From assembly GCF_900100375.1 (NCBI RefSeq), contig NZ_FNEZ01000007.1:124001-188000 (forward strand): a stretch of DNA of 64,000 nt, written 5' to 3'. Position 1 is the first letter of the stretch. Each line of letters starts with the position of its first letter. Shown here piece after piece: positions 33,060 to 41,942 of this stretch. This DNA is from Flavobacterium noncentrifugens (GTDB lineage Bacteria > Bacteroidota > Bacteroidia > Flavobacteriales > Flavobacteriaceae). The translations under genes were made by a program, and so were the position numbers. The notes beneath the pieces were generated by a model, which searched no databases, was not told the origin of the DNA, and was given only the letters and a program-made list of their open reading frames with translations.

Positions 33060-33657
33060 CACCATTATTTTTGATTTTGGAGATATTTTTATCAATCTTG
33101 AAAAAGACAGGGCGATTGCAGCATTTGAAAAACTGGGATTGAAAGGCCCAAATGAAGAATTGCTGCAGGCCAATGAAAAGTTTGAACGCGGACAAATTAA
33201 GGAAGACCAGTTTTTAGAAACGTTCCAGAAGTTTTTGCCTGAGGCCGATATTGAAGAAATTCGAAGCGCGTGGAATGCTGTCATTGGCGACTTTCCGTTG
33301 TACCGATTGGAATTTTTACAATTGCTTTCCAACAAATACCGCTTGTTTTTACTGACGAATACCGATCAGATCCATATTCATGAGTTTGAGGAAAATGTAG
33401 GCGTTTCGTTTTTCAGCGATTTTTACCAATGTTTTGAAAAAGTCTATTACTCGTTTGAAATGGGCATGCGAAAACCCGATTCGCAGATCTTTAGCTACAT
33501 TTTAAACAAGCACGATCTTTCCCCAAAACGCACTTTATTCATCGACGACAAAAAAGAAAACACCGACGCAGCAGCAGCTTTGGGTATTAATGTGTGGAAT
33601 TTGCAGGTAGGCAAAGAAGATGTCGTCGAGCTTTTTGAAAAGAAAATCCTCCAGTAA
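33052..33657 (+). CDS. HAD family hydrolase (HAD-IA)
   Basis: 201-residue phosphatase-type protein. Normal HAD motif I DxDx appears as DFGDIFINL (Asp at residues 7 and 10), motif II as LTNTDQ, motif III Lys in the RKPDSQIF segment and motif IV in LFIDDKKENT. The cap is the short helical type. Overlaps ribD by 8 nt; in Bacteroidota a HAD enzyme next to ribD could be the missing phosphatase of riboflavin synthesis, but that is inferred from location only. Confidence 0.86.
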   Translation: MINTIIFDFGDIFINLEKDRAIAAFEKLGLKGPNEELLQANEKFERGQIKEDQFLETFQKFLPEADIEEIRSAWNAVIGDFPLYRLEFLQLLSNKYRLFLLTNTDQIHIHEFEENVGVSFFSDFYQCFEKVYYSFEMGMRKPDSQIFSYILNKHDLSPKRTLFIDDKKENTDAAAALGINVWNLQVGKEDVVELFEKKILQ

Positions 33658-33662
33658 TTTTA

Positions 33663-34277
33663 ATGCCTGAAATTAAAGACACGTATCAAACCCTTGCTTT
33701 TCCATCGGAAGAAGTCTTGTTGAAGGAAAAAGGCAGTAAGTTTTTCGGTTATGCTTTTCCGGTGGCTTCCGAAGATGAAATCAAATCGAATTTAGAATTG
33801 CTTAGAAAACAACATTTTGGCGCGGTGCATTTTTGTTATGCGTGGCAAATGGGAACCGAAAAATTGTCTTTTCGCGCGAATGACGACGGCGAACCCAGCA
33901 ACAGTGCGGGAATGCCGATCTATGGGCAAATCCAGTCTTTTGATGTTACGAATGTTTTAATTGTGGTCGTACGATTCTTCGGCGGCGTGAAACTTGGCGT
34001 TGGCGGATTAATATCGGCTTATAAAACGACCGCGCAAATGGCTTTGGAAGCATCTGAAATTGAAGAAAGAACCATTGATGTTCATTTCATCGTATCATTC
34101 GATTATAAAAACATGAACAAAGTCATGCGCATTATTAAAGAAAAAAATCTAGAGATCATTTTCCAAAAAATGGAAATGAGCTGCGAAATCGAAATTGCCA
34201 CCCGAAAAAAAAATGCCGAAAACGTATTCGGCACTTTTGAATCTCTATTTGAAATCGGTATAAAAATTAAAGAATAA
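33663..34277 (+). CDS. YigZ/IMPACT family protein
   Basis: 204 residues, the usual length. The N-terminal IMPACT domain contains the family hallmark FRANDDGEPSNSAGMPI and VVRFFGGVKLGVGGLISAY; the C-terminal half is a DUF1949-like ferredoxin fold. Function in bacteria is not established; eukaryotic IMPACT regulates eIF2 kinases. Third gene of ribD-HAD-YigZ, 5 nt after HAD. Confidence 0.92.
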   Translation: MPEIKDTYQTLAFPSEEVLLKEKGSKFFGYAFPVASEDEIKSNLELLRKQHFGAVHFCYAWQMGTEKLSFRANDDGEPSNSAGMPIYGQIQSFDVTNVLIVVVRFFGGVKLGVGGLISAYKTTAQMALEASEIEERTIDVHFIVSFDYKNMNKVMRIIKEKNLEIIFQKMEMSCEIEIATRKKNAENVFGTFESLFEIGIKIKE

Positions 34278-34285
34278 TCCTGTTA

Positions 34286-34690
34286 TTATTCCAAATCCTT
34301 TAAAAGTGATTTTATATACTCCGGAGGTGCTATTGGTTTACCAATTTTAACATCTACAAACACCAGAATAAAATGGGCCGTTGTTAATAACTCCGTTTTC
34401 TCATTCCATATTTCACAATCAAATTCGATCTTTACAGAAGTCTGGCTTTTGAACTTTGTTTTTACCGTTAGCAACTCATCATAACGCGCCGGCTTTTTAT
34501 AGTTTAAAGTCATCGAAACGATCGGAAGCGCTATTCCGCTCTCCTCCATACTTTTATACGACACGCCTTTATTTCTAAGCCATTCGACGCGGCCTATCTC
34601 AAAATACGGAATGTAATTGCCGTGGTACACCACGCCCATTTGGTCTGTTTCCGAATAACGTACCCTGACTTCAATTTGGTGTTCTTTCAT
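34286..34690 (-). CDS. Acyl-CoA thioesterase, 4-hydroxybenzoyl-CoA thioesterase family
   Basis: 134-residue hotdog-fold thioesterase of the YbgC/FadM group. The family signature RVRYSETDQMGVVYHGNYIPYFEIGRVEWL occupies residues 8-37, in which Asp16 is the expected catalytic residue. Cytoplasmic, substrate acyl-CoA unknown. It is convergent with YigZ, 8 bp apart, and divergent from dnaA. Confidence 0.92.
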   Translation of the reverse strand: MKEHQIEVRVRYSETDQMGVVYHGNYIPYFEIGRVEWLRNKGVSYKSMEESGIALPIVSMTLNYKKPARYDELLTVKTKFKSQTSVKIEFDCEIWNEKTELLTTAHFILVFVDVKIGKPIAPPEYIKSLLKDLE

Positions 34691-34888
34691 AGGAGTTTTA
34701 AATAAAATTTTAATATATTAGCAAAGGTAAATAGGTGTTCTTACAACAATATTTCTGAAAAATCAAACCCTGTTTTATTTTTTTTTAACGATTTTTGTTC
34801 ACATATTTGTTACCCCAAAATACAGCAAGAAAACTACTTTTCTTTTGTAAGAGAACCTTTAATAAAAAACACTAATTTAAAACAATTT

Positions 34889-36316
34889 ATGAGCAAAACT
34901 GCGCAATCAGTATGGGAAAATTGTCTCCTTTTCATAAAGGACAATATCCAGGATCAGGCTTACAAAACCTGGTTCGAACCGATTAAGTCTGTTGAGCTGA
35001 CCGATAACGCTTTATACATTCAGGTACCAAGTAAGTTTTTCTACGAATGGCTTGAAGAGCATTATGTGAAATTGTTAAAAGTGGCGCTTACCAAAGAACT
35101 CGGGAAAAGCGCGAAGTTACTCTATAAAATTAAAATGGAAAACACTTATGGCAACAAACAACCGTTTACGGAACAATTGCCAAGTGCGCACCGCAGCCCG
35201 ATGAAAACCCAGGAAGTTGATGCGCCATTTAAAAATCTGAGCCCGGAACTTAAAAATCCTTTTGTAATTCCCGGAATCAGAAACCTCAAGATCGAATCCC
35301 AGTTAAATGCGAATTACAGTTTTGACAATTTCCTCGAAGGAGATTCAAACCGTTTGGCGCGTTCTGCAGGTATGGCTGTAGCCAATAAGCCAGGCGGAAC
35401 TTCATTCAACCCGCTGTTGATTTTTGGCGGTGTCGGACTTGGAAAAACGCACCTGGCACACGCCATTGGTGTGGAGATCAAGGATAAATACCCAGAAAAA
35501 ACGGTGTTGTACATTTCTGCGGAAATCTTCACCCAACAATATATTGATTCAGTTAAGAAAAACAACAGGAACGATTTCATCCACTTCTATCAATTGATCG
35601 ATGTGCTGATTATTGATGACGTACAATTCTTATCCGGAAAATCAGGAACTCAGGATGTCTTTTTCCACATTTTCAACTATTTGCACCAAAATGGCAAGCA
35701 GGTGATCTTGACATCGGATAAAGCGCCGGTTGATATGCAGGACATTGAGCAACGATTGCTTTCGCGTTTCAAATGGGGCTTGTCTGCCGAATTGCACCAG
35801 CCTGATTACGAAACAAGGATTTCAATCCTCAAAAATATTTTATACCGCGATGGCGTAGAAATGCCCGAGGACATCATTGAATATGTCGCCCGAAACATCA
35901 AATCGAATGTTCGCGAACTCGAAGGCGCGATCATTTCATTGATCGCACAATCTTCATTCAACAAGAAAGAAGTTACGATCGATTTGGCGAAACATGTTGT
36001 CGAAAAATTCGTCAAAAATGTCAAACGTGAAATCTCGATTGATTACATCCAGAAAATCGTTTCGGATTATTTCCAACTCGATCTTGAAACGCTGCAATCC
36101 AAAACCAGGAAACGCCATGTTGTTCAGGCGCGGCAATTGGCAATGTTCTTTGCGAAGAAATTCACCAAAGCATCATTGGCAAACATCGGTTCACAAATCG
36201 GCGATCGCGACCACGCTACTGTATTGCACGCTTGCAAAACAGTTGACAATTTGGTAGCAACAGACAAACAATTCAAAAAATTTGTTGAAGATATCAACAA
36301 AAAATTATCCTTGTAA
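34889..36316 (+). CDS. dnaA: Chromosomal replication initiator protein DnaA
   Basis: Binds oriC and melts it. 475 residues: domain I helicase-loading (1-85), linker, AAA+ domain with Walker A FGGVGLGKTH (179-188) and Walker B VLIIDDVQFL, sensor II, and the domain IV helix-turn-helix with the DnaA-box-recognition signature DRDHATVLHACKTV near residue 440. No cluster of DnaA boxes is visible in the 198 bp upstream, so this is not obviously oriC. Followed one base later by the phosphatase gene. Confidence 0.97.
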   Translation: MSKTAQSVWENCLLFIKDNIQDQAYKTWFEPIKSVELTDNALYIQVPSKFFYEWLEEHYVKLLKVALTKELGKSAKLLYKIKMENTYGNKQPFTEQLPSAHRSPMKTQEVDAPFKNLSPELKNPFVIPGIRNLKIESQLNANYSFDNFLEGDSNRLARSAGMAVANKPGGTSFNPLLIFGGVGLGKTHLAHAIGVEIKDKYPEKTVLYISAEIFTQQYIDSVKKNNRNDFIHFYQLIDVLIIDDVQFLSGKSGTQDVFFHIFNYLHQNGKQVILTSDKAPVDMQDIEQRLLSRFKWGLSAELHQPDYETRISILKNILYRDGVEMPEDIIEYVARNIKSNVRELEGAIISLIAQSSFNKKEVTIDLAKHVVEKFVKNVKREISIDYIQKIVSDYFQLDLETLQSKTRKRHVVQARQLAMFFAKKFTKASLANIGSQIGDRDHATVLHACKTVDNLVATDKQFKKFVEDINKKLSL

Positions 36317-36317
36317 A

Positions 36318-36785
36318 ATGCCTGTAAAAATTCTAATGGTCTGCCTGGGAAACATTTGCCGTTCGCCTTTGGCCGAAGGACTGTTGGCATCCAAACTTCC
36401 AAAAGACAAATTCGTTGTCGATTCAGCCGGTACCGGACATTGGCACGTTGGAAAACAGCCCGACGAGCGTTCGATTGCCGTAGCTAAAAAATACGGTCAT
36501 GACATTTCCAGACAAAAAGGCAAGCAGTTTTCTAGTGCCGATTTTGACAATTTCGATTATATTTATGTGATGGACGGCACCAATTATAACGATGTAATGG
36601 AGTTGGCAAAAACCGATGAACAAGGAGCTAAGGTCAAACTAATCCTTGACGAAATGTTTCCCGGAGACAATGTCGATGTTCCCGACCCTTATTATGGATT
36701 GCAAAATGGTTTCGAAACCCTGTACCACATGCTTGATGAAACCTGCGACATCATTGCCGAAAAGCTCATTGCAAAACATTCTTAA
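36318..36785 (+). CDS. Low-molecular-weight protein-tyrosine phosphatase
   Basis: 155-residue enzyme with the P-loop CxxxxxRS as CLGNICRS (Cys9, Arg15) and the general-acid loop DPYYG. Removes phosphate from Tyr-phosphorylated proteins, in Gram-negatives often linked to polysaccharide export. The ATG at 36318 gives MPVKILMVCLGNICRS; the extra residues from 36282 overlap dnaA. Likely co-transcribed with dnaA, as is usual in Flavobacteriaceae. Confidence 0.94.
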   Translation: MPVKILMVCLGNICRSPLAEGLLASKLPKDKFVVDSAGTGHWHVGKQPDERSIAVAKKYGHDISRQKGKQFSSADFDNFDYIYVMDGTNYNDVMELAKTDEQGAKVKLILDEMFPGDNVDVPDPYYGLQNGFETLYHMLDETCDIIAEKLIAKHS

Positions 36786-36794
36786 TTCCATCAG

Positions 36795-37535
36795 ATGAAA
36801 CCGTCCGGAAAATTATACCTGATCCCAACGACTTTGGGCGACACAACCAATAATGAACAGGCGCAGCAGAACAATCCGATGGATGTATTGCCGCAAACCG
36901 TCAGAAGAACGGTTGAATTCATTGATGATTACATAGTTGAAAATGAAAAAACGGCGCGCAAGTTCATCAAAAGCATTGCTCCTGAAAAAGTCCAGGCCAC
37001 TCTATGCCTCAGTGCTTTAAACAAACACACCGCAGTTTCCGAATACAATAAAATGATCCAGCCGTGCATGGAAGGCAAAAATGTCGGACTGATGTCCGAA
37101 GCCGGTTGTCCTGCAATCGCCGATCCAGGCGCAGCAATTGTAAAACTGGCACATGAGAAAGGCATTCAGGTCGTTCCGTTGGTTGGTCCAAGTTCGATTT
37201 TATTGGCCATGATGGCGTCTGGAATGAACGGACAGGGATTTACTTTTAATGGCTACTTGCCAATTGAAAAAACCGAAAAGAAAAATGTACTTAAAAATCT
37301 GGAAAAATTATCATCTGATAAAAACCAGTCACAAATTTTCATTGAAACGCCTTATAGAAACAATAAATTATTAGAAGATATTTTGCAGGCTTTACAGCCA
37401 AGTACGCATCTTTGCGTAGCCGCAGACATTACTTTACCAACCGAATATATCAAAACGCTGCACGTAGCCGACTGGAAGAAGGTAACTGTCGATTTACACA
37501 ACCGGCCAACGATTTTTATCATTCATAAAATGTAA
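36795..37535 (+). CDS. SAM-dependent methyltransferase, tetrapyrrole methylase (RsmI-like) family
   Basis: 246 residues of the RsmI/YraL-like tetrapyrrole-methylase fold. The N-terminus KLYLIPTTLGDT takes the place of the usual LYLVATPIGNL; then come GLMSEAGCPAIADPGAAIV and LVGPSSILLAMMASGMNGQGFTFNGYLP. RsmI 2'-O-methylates 16S rRNA C1402; this divergent Bacteroidota version may have another target. Ends at a strong bidirectional terminator (37545-37577). Confidence 0.85.
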   Translation: MKPSGKLYLIPTTLGDTTNNEQAQQNNPMDVLPQTVRRTVEFIDDYIVENEKTARKFIKSIAPEKVQATLCLSALNKHTAVSEYNKMIQPCMEGKNVGLMSEAGCPAIADPGAAIVKLAHEKGIQVVPLVGPSSILLAMMASGMNGQGFTFNGYLPIEKTEKKNVLKNLEKLSSDKNQSQIFIETPYRNNKLLEDILQALQPSTHLCVAADITLPTEYIKTLHVADWKKVTVDLHNRPTIFIIHKM

Positions 37536-37544
37536 CTTTATTCC

Positions 37545-37577
37545 ATAAAAAAACCTGTCGGCTGACAGGTTTTTTAT
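37545..37577. terminator. Bidirectional terminator
   Basis: Perfect 8-bp stem AACCTGTC (37552-37559) / GACAGGTT (37564-37571), with A and T runs on opposite sides, between convergent genes. Confidence 0.85.
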
Positions 37578-37591
37578 TTTTATATTTGGGA

Positions 37592-38227
37592 TTACATCAC
37601 TTTCGGATTGCTGTTTGCTTCAATTCCTGCTGTTTCATAACCTCCGAAATTTTTCATGTAGCTTTTAATTGATGTACCGTAATTGTCTTTTAAATAGCGC
37701 TCGCCATTGCTTTTGAAGAATTTTTTTACCGATCCAACGCCACCCAAATGTGCAGCAGCTAAAATTCCCGACTCCGTAATTTTGATTCCGTTTACAATTT
37801 TTCCGGAATACTTTTCAATTTCATCCCGAAGCTCATATTTATTTTTTGAAAGTAAGGCTACAAATGCTTTTTCCTGCATTTTCGGACTGTTCAAAAAAGC
37901 TTCGTTGTTGTGGATTCCGATTGTCTTTAACGTTTGGGAACCAAATTGGTATTTTCCCATGTATCCCAAAGAATTGATCTTTTTGTATTTTCCCTGTGAT
38001 TCTTTAAAAGCAAGTGCTTCTTTGAATCCAATAAAAAATTTGCCGGTAAAAGGAATGTTGAGATGGGAATAATCAGTTTGCTCTTTTGAAGGAAAGTTGT
38101 AGAGCGTTTCGTCTGAATTGTTAACGTAAAACCAATCGTGGTTTTTGAGTTCAAATGGTTTAAAAGCAAGGCTTAAAAACGTGACAATGATAATGAGGCT
38201 GGCGTAAAAAATGCATTTTTTAATCAT
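37592..38227 (-). CDS. Lysozyme/transglycosylase-like secreted protein
   Basis: 211-residue exported protein: N-terminal hydrophobic segment (residues 3-22) and a transglycosylase-like domain with the putative catalytic Glu in LAFKESQGKYKKIN, followed by GYMGKYQFG and AAHLGGVGSVKKFF, typical of lytic transglycosylase/lysozyme-like folds. It should cut glycan strands in the periplasm. Start at 38227 (MIKKCIFY) because upstream residues do not form a signal peptide. Confidence 0.78.
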   Translation of the reverse strand: MIKKCIFYASLIIIVTFLSLAFKPFELKNHDWFYVNNSDETLYNFPSKEQTDYSHLNIPFTGKFFIGFKEALAFKESQGKYKKINSLGYMGKYQFGSQTLKTIGIHNNEAFLNSPKMQEKAFVALLSKNKYELRDEIEKYSGKIVNGIKITESGILAAAHLGGVGSVKKFFKSNGERYLKDNYGTSIKSYMKNFGGYETAGIEANSNPKVM

Positions 38228-38324
38228 AAATTGTTTTTCTTCCAAGACTGTCACTCCGGGAAATTTCTGCGGGACAAATATACGACAAAAAATATAAATC
38301 TGGTTATCAGCCAGTTAAACTTTT

Positions 38325-39245
38325 CTAAAAGTACAGCGCACGCAGCTTCCCCTTTCCGTCAGCCCTGTATTCAAACGTTGGCGCTGGAATTTTAATTGTG
38401 TTGAAGATTGAGAAAACGGTCTTCAAAACATGTGATTTGGTTTTGATTTTCGTCAGGTCGGCATCAAAACTGAAGTAAAATTGGCGTATTCTTTTGCGTT
38501 CTGGAAGAAAAATCGTGTTTACAAAAGCATCTTCCCCGGTAATCATGCCTTCGGCGCCATAACCAACAGCTACATTGAGCCATTTAGGGATTTTGGAATC
38601 TTTAAAAAACGAATGCACATTGGCCGAAAGCCAGTACGTTTGCCCGTTGTAATCTTTTAAAAGCTGTTCGTTTAAAGAATTCCCCAGGGCATTTGGCCGC
38701 GCAGACGCATAAGGCGTCGTATGAGAAGAAAATTTCGGGATGATTCGTTGTTCTTTCCACAGCAATTCCTGGGAAACGAATAGTGCCGTTCCGGTTGCAT
38801 TTGCTGCAACATCGCCCCACGAGGCGCCCCAATTTGAAGAATATCCATCCATAACCTCAACAGCAGTGAGGAATACAAAACCCAAAGTCGAACCGTAAAT
38901 CAGTTGGCTTTTTCGGCTGGCTCCACTCCATTGCAACGCTTCTTTTCCTAATTTCCCAAAATGGTACGATGAAAAAACATGCCCGGCTTTATCCATCTGC
39001 AGCCATTCGGAATTGTCGTTGATAAAATGAAAATCAGATCTTGCATAATCGGCATACCACAATTGGTTTAAACCCACCAAAACACCTGCAGATAAAGCAA
39101 CTTCAGAAATCACTACTGTATTTCTTCGGGGAACATTTAAAGAATCCGAAGGTTTCAAAAATGCATTTACAGCACTTTGAGCCTGCAGATTTTGAAACAT
39201 CAAAACCAACAAACCCAAAATAAATATGCTTTTTAGAAATTTCAA
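38325..39245 (-). CDS. DUF2279 (YfiM-like) exported protein, TTG start
   Basis: 306-residue protein with signal peptide (KFLKSIFILGLLVLMFQNLQ, then AQ) and a DUF2279 domain, recognised by KAGHVFSSYHFGKLG and YGSTLGFVFLTAVEVMDGYSSNWGAS. The domain has several short membrane-associated helices and no known reaction. The only start preserving the signal peptide is TTG at 39245-39243, directly after the TAA stop of mltG (39248-39246) with no gap. Function unknown, possibly envelope. Confidence 0.82.
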   Translation of the reverse strand: MKFLKSIFILGLLVLMFQNLQAQSAVNAFLKPSDSLNVPRRNTVVISEVALSAGVLVGLNQLWYADYARSDFHFINDNSEWLQMDKAGHVFSSYHFGKLGKEALQWSGASRKSQLIYGSTLGFVFLTAVEVMDGYSSNWGASWGDVAANATGTALFVSQELLWKEQRIIPKFSSHTTPYASARPNALGNSLNEQLLKDYNGQTYWLSANVHSFFKDSKIPKWLNVAVGYGAEGMITGEDAFVNTIFLPERKRIRQFYFSFDADLTKIKTKSHVLKTVFSIFNTIKIPAPTFEYRADGKGKLRALYF

Positions 39246-40289
39246 TTAACGCTTAATTCCTTGGCTGTTGACCCAGGCAACATATTTCTTACGGTTGACT
39301 TCATGCTGCGCTGGAGTGACGGCAAATTCATGATAACCGAAATTCGTCACACTTGCACAGAAGTAAATGTAATTGTGCTTTTCCGGATTTAAAACCGCTT
39401 CAAGCGCCGTAATATCGGGCATCGCAATTGGCCCTGGCGGCAAACCGGCATACATGTAAGTGTTGTATGGCGAATCGGTTTCGAGGTCTTTGTACAAAAC
39501 ACGTTTGATGACCTGGTTGAAATCGCCTGATTTTTTCTTGACCGCATAAATTACCGTTGGATCGGCTTCCAGTTTCATTCCGGTCGAATACCTGTTCAGA
39601 TAAACGCCAGCTACTTTCGGTCGCTCGTCTTTTTTTACGGTTTCCTTATGTACGATCGAAGCTAAAATTGAAGCCTGAATCGGTGTCAGGTTTTGTGCCT
39701 TGGCTTTGGCAATTCTCTCCTCTGTCCAGAATTTACGGTATTCTTTTGCCATCCGGTCACGGAATTTCTTTGCATCGGTATTCCAGAAAAATTCATAGGA
39801 ATTTGGGATAAACATTGCAAGAACGTTTTCTTCGGTGAATCCGTTTTCTTTTAAAAATTCAGGATCTTTAAATGCCGTGATCAGGCTTAAACTGTCGGCT
39901 TCGATTTGCGAACCGATTCTTCCTGCAAAATCTTCGAGCCGTTCCTGATTATTAAAAGTCAGATCGACAGGAACATTCACGCGAAGTGAGTTGATAATGT
40001 CATTGCTATTCATGCCCTTTTTGATCAAAAACCTTCCGGCTTTTTCGCTGCGCTGCGGATACGATTTTTTGTTGGCGACCAGATCAAAACGATCCATATC
40101 TTTAATATAAGGCGCGACTGCTTTTTTTACCTGTTCGTAATCGGCATTTGTCGGAATGTTGACATAAACCTGTTTTTGCTCAAAGTTGGTATTGCCTGCG
40201 AAAATGTCGCGGTACACCATATAACCGTAAATGATCAATGCAGAAACGATGACGACTGAAGCAATGGCGGCGATTTTTTTTATATTCAA
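39246..40289 (-). CDS. mltG: Endolytic transglycosylase MltG
   Basis: Inner-membrane lytic transglycosylase that ends nascent glycan strands. 347 residues: one N-terminal helix (5-25), a LysM-like region (35-105) and the YceG catalytic domain with IPNSYEFFWN, LASIVHKETVKKDERPKVAGVYLNR and ADPTVIYAVK. The conserved catalytic Glu region reads VHKET, with Glu216; the E. coli equivalent is VEKET. Which Glu is catalytic cannot be decided here. The stop adjoins the TTG start of DUF2279. Confidence 0.92.
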   Translation of the reverse strand: MNIKKIAAIASVVIVSALIIYGYMVYRDIFAGNTNFEQKQVYVNIPTNADYEQVKKAVAPYIKDMDRFDLVANKKSYPQRSEKAGRFLIKKGMNSNDIINSLRVNVPVDLTFNNQERLEDFAGRIGSQIEADSLSLITAFKDPEFLKENGFTEENVLAMFIPNSYEFFWNTDAKKFRDRMAKEYRKFWTEERIAKAKAQNLTPIQASILASIVHKETVKKDERPKVAGVYLNRYSTGMKLEADPTVIYAVKKKSGDFNQVIKRVLYKDLETDSPYNTYMYAGLPPGPIAMPDITALEAVLNPEKHNYIYFCASVTNFGYHEFAVTPAQHEVNRKKYVAWVNSQGIKR

Positions 40290-40299
40290 AACGTAAATT

Positions 40300-40836
40300 T
40301 TATAGTTGGTTTTTGATTAGTTGAAACAGCACTTCATCTTTGTATTTTCCGTTGATGAAATTCCAGTCTTTTTTGATTCCGATTTGTTCGAACCCAAAAT
40401 TAGTAAAAAGCCTGATACTGGCTTCATTTTGTGAATCAATATTCGCGAAAAGTTGGTGTAAATTTAAGTTTTTAAAAGCATATTGAATCAGTAGTTCCAA
40501 AGCTTCGGTTCCAATTCCGGCATTTCGGTTGTCGGGATTTTTGATCAGGATGCCAATTCCGGCGCGATTGTTCCTCGGATCAAACTCAAAAATATCGATC
40601 AATCCGACAGGAAGAAAAGTTCCTTTTTTGCAAATTGCCAATCGCAATTGTTTCGCTTCATAAATATCCTGCTGTGCATTTTTTAAATAATCGCGAATCA
40701 AAAACCGGCTGTACGGCGTTTGCGTATTGCTAACTTCCCAGATGAATTCGTCATTTTCGACCGCATACACAAACTCAAGGTCTTCGGGCTCGAGCGCTCT
40801 GAGGAAAATATTTTCACCTTTTAATGTGAGTTTCAT
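40300..40836 (-). CDS. GNAT family N-acetyltransferase (RimJ/RimL-like)
   Basis: 178-residue acetyltransferase. RimJ/RimL-type N-terminus LKGENIFLRALEPEDLEFVYAVEND; acetyl-CoA loop near NRNAGIGTEALELL (about 108-121); C-terminal IRLFTNFGFEQIG. Such enzymes acetylate protein N-termini or small molecules; substrate unknown. Ten bases upstream of mltG. Its upstream gap (105 bp) is filled by the heptamer array at 40840-40942. Confidence 0.85.
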   Translation of the reverse strand: MKLTLKGENIFLRALEPEDLEFVYAVENDEFIWEVSNTQTPYSRFLIRDYLKNAQQDIYEAKQLRLAICKKGTFLPVGLIDIFEFDPRNNRAGIGILIKNPDNRNAGIGTEALELLIQYAFKNLNLHQLFANIDSQNEASIRLFTNFGFEQIGIKKDWNFINGKYKDEVLFQLIKNQL

Positions 40837-40839
40837 TAG

Positions 40840-40942
40840 GATTTGATTTACGATTTTAGATGTACGATTTTGAGGTAGTCTTGGACTTTTGCCTTTTGCC
40901 TTTTGCCTTTTGCCTTTTGCCTTTTGCCTTTTGCCTTTTGCC
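40840..40942. repeat. Heptamer array: degenerate units then (CTTTTGC)8
   Basis: 40840-40874 holds degenerate 7-bp units (GATTTGA / TTTACGA / TTTTAGA / TGTACGA / TTTTGAG). From 40886 to 40941 there are eight exact CTTTTGC units. The exact array meets the dapF stop codon (TAG, minus strand 40944-40942). It is the longest pure 7-bp array in the window. Confidence 0.92.
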
Positions 40943-41724
40943 TATATCTCAATTTCCCCTTTAAACACAAAAGTGGCCGGGCCTTTTAGGAAAACATCGG
41001 TAAACTTTTCATCTTTTTCAGTGAATGATACTTCGAGTTTTCCGCCTTCGACATTCAGGTTGATCGTATCAGAATTGGTTTTGCCAAGCGCTTTCATTGC
41101 AATGGCAACTGCGGTAGCGCCAGTTCCGCACGATAAAGTTTCATCTTCCACACCGCGTTCATAAGTACGAACCGAAAAGGTATCTTCGTTATCCTGGTTT
41201 ACAAAATTCACGTTGCTTCCGGCTTTGCCATATATATCGCTGTAGCGGATGTTTGCACCTTGGGTTTTCACGTCAAAATCTTTAAGGTTTTCCTCCATTT
41301 GAACATGATGCGGCGAACCTGTGTCGAGAAAAACGTGTTCGGCGGTAATTTCAATGGTATCGACATCTTTCATCTGTAAAGAAACCGTTCCATCGTCAAA
41401 AATCGTCGCTTGATGCAAGCCGTCTGTGGCAATGAAAGTCGTTTCCTTTTGGATGATATCCAGGCTTTTGGCAAATGAGACCAGGCAGCGTCCGCCATTT
41501 CCGCACATCGAACTCGTATTTCCATCGGAATTGTAATAAACCATCCGAAAATCGGTTTCGGGATCATTTTCCAATAAAATCAATCCGTCTGCTCCGATTC
41601 CGAAACGGCGATCACACAATTTCGCAACAATCTCTGTGTTTTCTTTGGGGAATTTTCCGTCGCGGTTGTCGATCATGACAAAGTCGTTTCCGGTGCCTTG
41701 GTATTTGTAAAAAGTAAGTTTCAT
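40942..41724 (-). CDS. dapF: Diaminopimelate epimerase
   Basis: Interconverts LL- and meso-diaminopimelate for lysine and peptidoglycan. 260 residues; both catalytic Cys are present, Cys74 in MCGNGGRC and Cys199 in LSCGTGATA. FYKYQGTGNDFVMID at the N-terminus is the family signature. The stop codon directly abuts the (CTTTTGC)8 array, which would lie at the start of the 3' untranslated region of its mRNA. Confidence 0.96.
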   Translation of the reverse strand: MKLTFYKYQGTGNDFVMIDNRDGKFPKENTEIVAKLCDRRFGIGADGLILLENDPETDFRMVYYNSDGNTSSMCGNGGRCLVSFAKSLDIIQKETTFIATDGLHQATIFDDGTVSLQMKDVDTIEITAEHVFLDTGSPHHVQMEENLKDFDVKTQGANIRYSDIYGKAGSNVNFVNQDNEDTFSVRTYERGVEDETLSCGTGATAVAIAMKALGKTNSDTINLNVEGGKLEVSFTEKDEKFTDVFLKGPATFVFKGEIEI

Positions 41725-41942
41725 TTTTGTATTTCTGATGCATACAAATGTACGAATAAATCATATAAATATTCACCTAAATTACCAGGCTAGAATCAAC
41801 GCTAAACCTTTGGCTTGCAGCCTTTCCCAACGAAAAGTTAATCCGTGTTAAACAGGCGTTAAACTGTTTTTTCAAAAACAATACTTTTCTAATTTTACTG
41901 TCAGATAACAAACATCAATGTTCAACCCAATTTTATTAACCA

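Noticed and set aside
34691..34888. oriC upstream of dnaA
   Set aside because: No DnaA-box cluster or typical AT-rich unwinding repeats are visible there.
40886..40941. CRISPR-like or minisatellite array
   Set aside because: The units are 7 bp with no spacers, so it is not a CRISPR array.
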